Positions 59,830-64,000 of a stretch of DNA of 64,000 bases are shown here, in pieces (position 1 is the stretch's first letter; each line of letters begins with the position of its first letter). The stretch spans positions 4,180,001 to 4,244,000 of the forward strand of contig NZ_CP095848.1 of NCBI RefSeq assembly GCF_023101345.1. Direction: 5' to 3'. The translations under genes were made by a program, and so were the position numbers. This DNA is from Hymenobacter sublimis. Its GTDB lineage: Bacteria > Bacteroidota > Bacteroidia > Cytophagales > Hymenobacteraceae. The notes beneath the pieces are model-generated. The model had not been told where the DNA came from, did not search any database, and saw only the letters and a list, made by a program, of their open reading frames with translations.

Positions 59830-60197
59830 AGGAATCCTGCGTTAAGGTTCAGGTGGGATGTGGCGGCCGCTACCCCGCGCTTTTCCAGGTTAGGGGTGGG
59901 CTGGAAAGGCGCCGGGCAGCGGCCTCAAGTAGTACTGACCTCTATGTTCAAGGTTGCCACCCTGAGGTAAATCCAATATAAACCCGTATTTATACCCTAG
60001 TAAGATGAGGGTAAATACGGAGGAAGTCAGCGGGAACTCAGCGGGAAAAGCGCCTGCTGACTAATTGCGCCCTTGAAGGGTTCACATGCTTGGTTGATGC
60101 ACAAGCCACCTGCTGCCTGGGCCGAAACCTAAACCCAAACGCATCAACCCTAGTACAATGCCTTATACTCTCTGCCAACCCACTACCTACCCTTACC
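59830..60197. other. divergent 368-base gap with a possible operator
   Basis: Contains the imperfect palindrome 59984-60020. No supported gene. Confidence 0.55.
59984..60020. promoter_or_regulatory. candidate operator palindrome
   Basis: CCGTATTTATACCCT (59984-59998) is complementary, apart from two extra bases, to AGGGTAAATACGG (60008-60020). AT-rich, between divergent genes, not of any repeat family seen here; could bind a regulator of the ADH unit or of the small plus-strand gene. Confidence 0.4.
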
Positions 60198-60704
60198 ATG
60201 GCAATTGACCCGAACGACCGCCCCATCCGCGTCATCAACGACGATACCACCGAAGAGGAACTGGCTGCTGGCCACATCATTCCGGGAGCTAACCCGCCCA
60301 AGAACGAAGAAGCCCGCGGCGGCTTCGGCGACCGGATGGGCGGCCCCCAGGGCTACGGCACTGACAGCAGCGGCGGCATCACGGCCGTTTCTGTGAATGA
60401 AAATGCCGACGATAACCAGCGCATTGGGCAGGAGACCTTTCTGAGCAACGAAGAAGGCCGCCGAGACCAACCAAACAACGACATGCCTGACGACCGGGAC
60501 CCGGACTTGCAGCCCCGCCGCCCCGTAGACGAGCTGGATGCCGATGATGACCGTCCTGGCCGCGACGAAATGCGCAACCCCAACTCCCGCGTGGGCATGG
60601 GCCAAATGGAGCAGCGCCAGCCCAACAACGACGAGCTGGCCCGCCAAGGTACCAACGCCGACCTTACCGACCCCAACGCCTCCGATACGGCCATTGTGCA
60701 GTAG
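60198..60704 (+). CDS. hydrophilic acidic protein, 168 aa
   Basis: 168 residues from the ATG at 60198 (60090 is open but N-terminus implausible). Rich in Asp, Asn, Arg, Gln and Gly with no hydrophobic stretch (ADDNQRIGQETFLSNEEGRR, DDRDPDLQPRRPVDELDADD), so intrinsically disordered. It precedes another such protein. Possibly a stress or desiccation-type protein; that is inference. Confidence 0.65.
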   Translation: MAIDPNDRPIRVINDDTTEEELAAGHIIPGANPPKNEEARGGFGDRMGGPQGYGTDSSGGITAVSVNENADDNQRIGQETFLSNEEGRRDQPNNDMPDDRDPDLQPRRPVDELDADDDRPGRDEMRNPNSRVGMGQMEQRQPNNDELARQGTNADLTDPNASDTAIVQ

Positions 60705-60780
60705 CGCAGGCCCGGGCCCAGCCCGGCTCTCGAATGTTCCGCTCTACCTTTTCCGAAAGCAAACTTGAATTTCGAACGCC

Positions 60781-60996
60781 ATGCCGTACAAAAGCAATAA
60801 CACCAACCAGCAGTCGAAGCGCCCCTCGGGCAGCCCTACCCAAACCGAGCAGCCCAAAGGCGCCGGCAACCTACCCGTAAACGACCGGGATGACCAGGTA
60901 GAAGATCAACTGGAGCAAGAAGCGCAGGATGCGCCCCAGCGCCACCCCAACCGCAACCTGGAGAAACCCGATTTAGGCAAGCCGCCTTACGCGTAG
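60781..60996 (+). CDS. small hydrophilic disordered protein, 71 aa
   Basis: 71 residues, all polar (NQQSKRPSGSPTQTEQPKGAG, then acidic QVEDQLEQEAQDAPQ). No domain. It starts 76 bases after the previous stop and ends before a strong terminator, so the two small genes probably form one transcript. Function unknown. Confidence 0.6.
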   Translation: MPYKSNNTNQQSKRPSGSPTQTEQPKGAGNLPVNDRDDQVEDQLEQEAQDAPQRHPNRNLEKPDLGKPPYA

Positions 60997-61015
60997 CCAA
61001 ACCTATTTCTTTAAG

Positions 61016-61045
61016 AAAAGCACCTGCCTCGGGCAGGTGCTTTTT
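61016..61045 (+). terminator. rho-independent terminator
   Basis: AAAAGCACCTGCC pairs with GGCAGGTGCTTTT, followed by T; ends the two small genes. Confidence 0.88.
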
Positions 61046-61078
61046 ATTTGTCGATCAATCAGTTGCTACCCCATTGTT

Positions 61079-61777
61079 ATGGCCCGCTACGTCACGACCG
61101 ATTTACACGGCTGCCTCCTGTCCTTCCAGCACTTAGTAGAAGAGAAGCTCAAACTCCGCCCTCAGGATGAGCTGTATGTGCTGGGCGACTACGGAAACAA
61201 AGGCCCCAATAGCCGGGGCGTGCTGGACTACCTCATGCAGCTGCCGGAGCGGGGCTACCGGGTGGTGTGCCTGCGCGGCAACCACGACCAAGACTTGCTG
61301 CACGCGGCCCAAGGCCAAGTGACGCTAACCTGGGGCTCCGTGGCCGACCGGGAGCTGACCCTGCGCAGCTTCGGGGTGGAGCAACCCGAGGATATTCCGG
61401 AGCGCTACCTACGCTGGATCAACGACTTGCCGTACCAGTTTGAAATTCCGGGCTTTATTCTGGTGCATGCGGGTTTCAACTTCCACTTGCCGCCCGCCCA
61501 GATGCGCCAGGACTGGCACACCATGCTCAACATCAAGGAGTTTGTGTTCGATGCCTCCCGTACTGGGAGCCGCCGCCTGGTGCACGGCCACGTTCCTACC
61601 CCTACCACTGAGGTAGAGCAACGGGTTCAGCAGCGCGCCGGAGCCATCGGCCTCGATACCGGCTGCGTGTACCGCCACAACCCGGAGCTACACCACCTGG
61701 CCGCGCTGGACCTAGACGCCAACAAGCTACACCTGCAACCCAACATCGAGCCCGACTACCCCATTGGAGTAAGGTGA
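61079..61777 (+). CDS. serine/threonine-phosphatase-like metallophosphoesterase
   Basis: 232 residues from the ATG at 61079; the longer frame start at 61037 lies inside the terminator. Motifs: TDLHGC (D-x-H), VLGDYGNKGPNSRG (usual GDxxDRG; here GDYGNKG), LRGNHDQDL (GNHD), LVHAGFNF and LVHGHVPT. A PPP-type fold with one substitution in motif II. Could be a protein phosphatase or a nucleotide phosphatase such as ApaH-like. Confidence 0.85.
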   Translation: MARYVTTDLHGCLLSFQHLVEEKLKLRPQDELYVLGDYGNKGPNSRGVLDYLMQLPERGYRVVCLRGNHDQDLLHAAQGQVTLTWGSVADRELTLRSFGVEQPEDIPERYLRWINDLPYQFEIPGFILVHAGFNFHLPPAQMRQDWHTMLNIKEFVFDASRTGSRRLVHGHVPTPTTEVEQRVQQRAGAIGLDTGCVYRHNPELHHLAALDLDANKLHLQPNIEPDYPIGVR

Positions 61778-61822
61778 GGCAGTGAAGTGGGGTGATTGGG
61801 TGATTTAGTAGTTGATAAGCTT

Positions 61823-61943
61823 AAAAATCATCTATCATCCCAAGCAGCGCCAAGGACCTTATCACGTCAGCACGACTTCGTAACAACGACTCGTTCAGGC
61901 GTGACAAGGTCCTTCGCGTTGCTTGGGATGACAGATGGTTTTT
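61823..61943. repeat. dispersed palindrome, GTCATCC / AAGGACCTTA family
   Basis: AAAAATCATCTATCATCCCA...AAGGACCTT pairs, with a few mismatches, with AAGGTCCTT...TTGGGATGACAGATGGTTTTT. Loop shared, in reverse orientation, with 38154-38270. Confidence 0.85.
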
Positions 61944-61978
61944 ATACGAGTATTCTAGCCTTGCTTCGCTCACTCACT

Positions 61979-62782
61979 TCACTCCTGCGGCAGCGCTGCG
62001 GAGCGCAGTAGCTGGCGGGCGGCATCTTGGTAGGGGTTGCGGGTATCGTTAGCGACGGCGCGCAGGGTGTTGCGGGCGGCGGTAATTTGTTGGTTGCGCC
62101 AGTACGCCATGCCCAAGTGGTAGCGGGCCCGGCCGGCTAATTGGGAGCCAGACTGCATGGCCACGCGCCGCAGGAAGGGCTGGGCCGCCCGGATTTCCTC
62201 TGTTCCTTCCTGGCTTAGCAGCATAATGCCGCTGTAGTAAAGCAGGGTATCTTGGCCCAGGCTGCTGGTAGGCACCCGTCGCAGGGCGTGCAACGCATCC
62301 GTGTAGCGCCCGTCGCGGTACTGGCGCATGGCCTCGGCCAGCAAGGGGCGGCGGCTCTCGTTTACTACGTCGTCGGGCAGGCCGGCTTCGGGCACGTAGT
62401 AGCGGGCCCAGGATGCTTCGGCTGAAGGGGCGCTGGGCCGTAGCACCAGCCACAAGGCCAGTAAAGCCACTACGCCCATCACTACAACGGCTCCCCACTG
62501 CTGCTGGGTTTTGCGCTGGCGCCGCCGGATGCGGGTTAGGGCATCCTGGCGCTGGTCCAGGCGGCGGTCGAGGGCTAGCAGGCGCTGGTGCAGGGTTTCG
62601 TGGCCGGCCACCCAGCGCAAGTCGGCCGCCAACTGCTCGTAGGCCTGGTAGGCCCGGTACAAGTCTGGGTCCTGCTCAAGGCGCTTTTCAAAGGCGGCCT
62701 GTTCAGGGGGCGTCATCTGGCCATCGGCGAAGCGTTCCAGCTCTTCCAGGTAAGGGCGCAGGTCGAAGGCAGGCGGCGTCAT
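61979..62782 (-). CDS. membrane protein with anti-sigma-like N-terminus and TPR-like C-terminus
   Basis: 267 residues. N-terminus YLEELERFADGQMTPPEQAAFEKRLEQDPDL (given in parts) resembles the short helical region before the membrane helix of anti-sigma-type proteins. No zinc ligands. Membrane helix about 95-113 (WGAVVVMGVVALLALWLVL). The periplasmic part has TPR-like helices (LLAEAMRQYRDGRYTDALHAL, RARYHLGMAYWRNQQITAAR). It follows a sigma factor gene (62894), so it may control it. Confidence 0.7.
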   Translation of the reverse strand: MTPPAFDLRPYLEELERFADGQMTPPEQAAFEKRLEQDPDLYRAYQAYEQLAADLRWVAGHETLHQRLLALDRRLDQRQDALTRIRRRQRKTQQQWGAVVVMGVVALLALWLVLRPSAPSAEASWARYYVPEAGLPDDVVNESRRPLLAEAMRQYRDGRYTDALHALRRVPTSSLGQDTLLYYSGIMLLSQEGTEEIRAAQPFLRRVAMQSGSQLAGRARYHLGMAYWRNQQITAARNTLRAVANDTRNPYQDAARQLLRSAALPQE

Positions 62783-62893
62783 GAGAAAGTAAAACCGGGA
62801 AGCAAACGCACCAGAGACAACCGCCGGCGCGTCAGCAGAAAAACAAAGTTGGCGAATCGGGGGCTAAGCTACGCAGAAGCAGGCAGCCCGCGG

Positions 62894-63406
62894 CTACGCA
62901 CCCGCCGCTTCGGCCCGCACCCGCAGCTCGTAGAGCTTGCGCAGGCAGGCGGCTTTCTGCAGGCGGGCCACGTTGGCGTTTGCAAAGCCCATCTTACCGG
63001 CCACCTTCTCGAAGTTGTAGCCCCGGAAGTAGAAGTACATCAGCATTTTCTGACAGTCGAGGCCGAGCTGCTGAAACAGCGCCAATAGTTGTTGGCGCCG
63101 GCTGGCCTCGTTTTTGGGCAGAATTTCAGTGGTATGGGCCGAGCGGATTTTCTCGTCGGCCAGTCCGTACACGTAGGCCCGCACATCCGGGGGTAGCTTG
63201 GTCAGGCGCCCATCGGATACCTGGTCGTAGAAGGTAACTAGCACCGCGCGCAGCAACTCATGGGCCGCGGCGGGTGCCAATTGGTGCTGCCGCCGAGCCC
63301 AGCGGGCGAATAAGTCGCGGTTCTGCTCATAGAAGGTAATCAGGTACGACTGATTACCAATCCGCAGACTGGTCAGGACTTCGGCAAGCTGTTGGGGCGA
63401 GTTCAT
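62894..63406 (-). CDS. RNA polymerase sigma factor (sigma-70 family, ECF-like)
   Basis: 170 residues from the ATG at 63406. Region 2-like LITFYEQNRDLFARWARRQ and region 4-like LFQQLGLDCQKMLMYFYFRGYNFEKVAGKMGFANANVARLQKAACLRKL (shown in parts: KMLMYFYFRGYNFEKVA). Short for a sigma factor, within the ECF range. Partner gene at 61979. Confidence 0.8.
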   Translation of the reverse strand: MNSPQQLAEVLTSLRIGNQSYLITFYEQNRDLFARWARRQHQLAPAAAHELLRAVLVTFYDQVSDGRLTKLPPDVRAYVYGLADEKIRSAHTTEILPKNEASRRQQLLALFQQLGLDCQKMLMYFYFRGYNFEKVAGKMGFANANVARLQKAACLRKLYELRVRAEAAGA

Positions 63407-63583
63407 TCGGCAAGTAACACGTAAGTAGCCACACGGCGCAAGCACTACGACAAAATGACCGGACCAATTCAACTCGGTAGGGAGTAGCGTGGGCAGGCCG
63501 ATCTGCCGGAGCACTTACCCTCGGCCCGTAATAGCTGAGTTTTCTGGCTGCTAGTGAGGCTGCCGGTGGGTACCCCTTTCCCG

Positions 63584-63618
63584 GAAAAAAAGAAGGCTAC
63601 CCACACGGGTAGCCTTCT
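63584..63618 (-). terminator. rho-independent terminator of the 63640 gene
   Basis: AGAAGGCTACCC pairs with GGGTAGCCTTCT around ACAC; on the minus strand it is followed by seven T. Confidence 0.85.
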
Positions 63619-63639
63619 GTACCGAAGCGCAAAGCCCCC

Positions 63640-64000
63640 TTACTTCGCGAAGCGGTGGGTAATTGTCTGTTGGTCTTTCGTGCGCACCACCAGCAGGTAC
63701 ATGCCTGCCCGCAGGGCGCTAATCTCGGCCGTTCCCTCATCGAAGGCGCCGGTAGCTACAGTGCGGCCCTGCATGTCTACGATGCGGTACTGACTGCCAG
63801 CCAGGCTTAGATTGCCGCCACTTAGGCGCAGGCGGTTTACTACCGGGTTGGGGTAGAGCTGGGTGCCGGCCGTAGCGGCTTCGGGCGCTGCCGCGGTTAT
63901 AGTCGCGGGGCGGGCTGCCGTGGCCCGCGTAATCCGAATCCAGTTAATGTTCCAACCGCCGGTCTGGGCGAATACGCCGAAGTTGTAGGTGCCGGCATTC
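63640..64000 (-). CDS. C-terminal part of a T9SS-exported protein with CBM6-like region (5' end outside window)
   Basis: About 120 codons visible. NFGVFAQTGGWNINWIRIT is the end of a carbohydrate-binding module 6-type domain. After an Ala/Thr linker comes a type-A T9SS sorting domain (LYPNPVVNRLRLSGGN... ISALRAGMYLLVVRTKDQQ). So the full protein is probably a secreted polysaccharide-active enzyme. Truncated by the window end. Confidence 0.85.
   Translation of the reverse strand, partial: NAGTYNFGVFAQTGGWNINWIRITRATAARPATITAAAPEAATAGTQLYPNPVVNRLRLSGGNLSLAGSQYRIVDMQGRTVATGAFDEGTAEISALRAGMYLLVVRTKDQQTITHRFAK

Noticed and set aside
2791..61943. CRISPR array
   Set aside because: Repeats are palindromes scattered over the window, not evenly spaced direct repeats with spacers.
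1..64000. tRNA or rRNA genes, insertion sequences or prophage
   Set aside because: I saw no tRNA-like cloverleaf with CCA-end context, no rRNA motif, no transposase or integrase.

Overview
The window looks like a chromosomal segment of a high-GC member of the Bacteroidota, most likely Hymenobacter or a close relative (Cytophagales). The evidence is several type IX secretion / gliding genes (GldJ, a PorP/SprF-family barrel, and two proteins with C-terminal T9SS sorting domains), Bacteroidota-style promoter boxes (TAnnTTTG), weak or absent Shine-Dalgarno sites, and intergenic palindromes of the GTCATTCCGAGC / GTCATCCTGAGC type. No rRNA, tRNA, CRISPR array, prophage or insertion-sequence transposase was found. 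High GC produces many long antisense shadow frames, which are left out.

Layout. 1-2 kb: end of thrB and complete thrC. 2-8 kb: haem-site lipoprotein, MORN-like protein, FAD amine oxidase, an xth operon, comF. 8-18 kb: gldJ and a PorP/SprF gene, a large AsmA-family protein, a DUF4382 lipoprotein, a 1153-residue T9SS-exported repeat protein. 18.7-24.3 kb: thioredoxin-like protein, DinB, dgkA, a GNAT acetyltransferase, a DHH phosphoesterase, fumC. 25-28.5 kb: an ECF sigma factor with an anti-sigma/TonB fusion, a possible decayed gene, a barrel protein. 29-34 kb: the phenylalanine/tyrosine operon (pheA, aminotransferase, tyrA, DAHP synthase/chorismate mutase). 34-46.5 kb: lipoprotein hydrolase, TPR protein, acyltransferase, metallophosphoesterase, a histidine kinase/response-regulator-reductase pair, radA, a TlpA-like protein without redox cysteines. 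46.6-58 kb: radical SAM protein, HTH-membrane protein, two-lobed aspartic-protease-like protein, erythromycin-esterase-like protein, inositol monophosphatase, lnt-rsmI, pterin dehydratase, an MFS exporter. 58-64 kb: zinc alcohol dehydrogenase operon, small hydrophilic proteins, a phosphatase, a sigma factor with a membrane partner, and the end of a CBM6-like T9SS protein.

The strongest finding is upstream of pheA (29033-29430): two consecutive transcription attenuators. Each has a short leader ORF packed with Phe and Tyr codons, a possible 1:2 hairpin around those codons, a competing 2:3 pairing, and a 3:4 terminator hairpin with a T-run. The four genes downstream make both amino acids, so the leader composition matches the pathway. 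I worked the pairings out by hand.

The second theme is a set of about 100-bp palindromic repeats with related loops in most long intergenic gaps, including every gap of the Phe/Tyr operon. In three places one palindrome sits inside another, which suggests the elements have been mobile.
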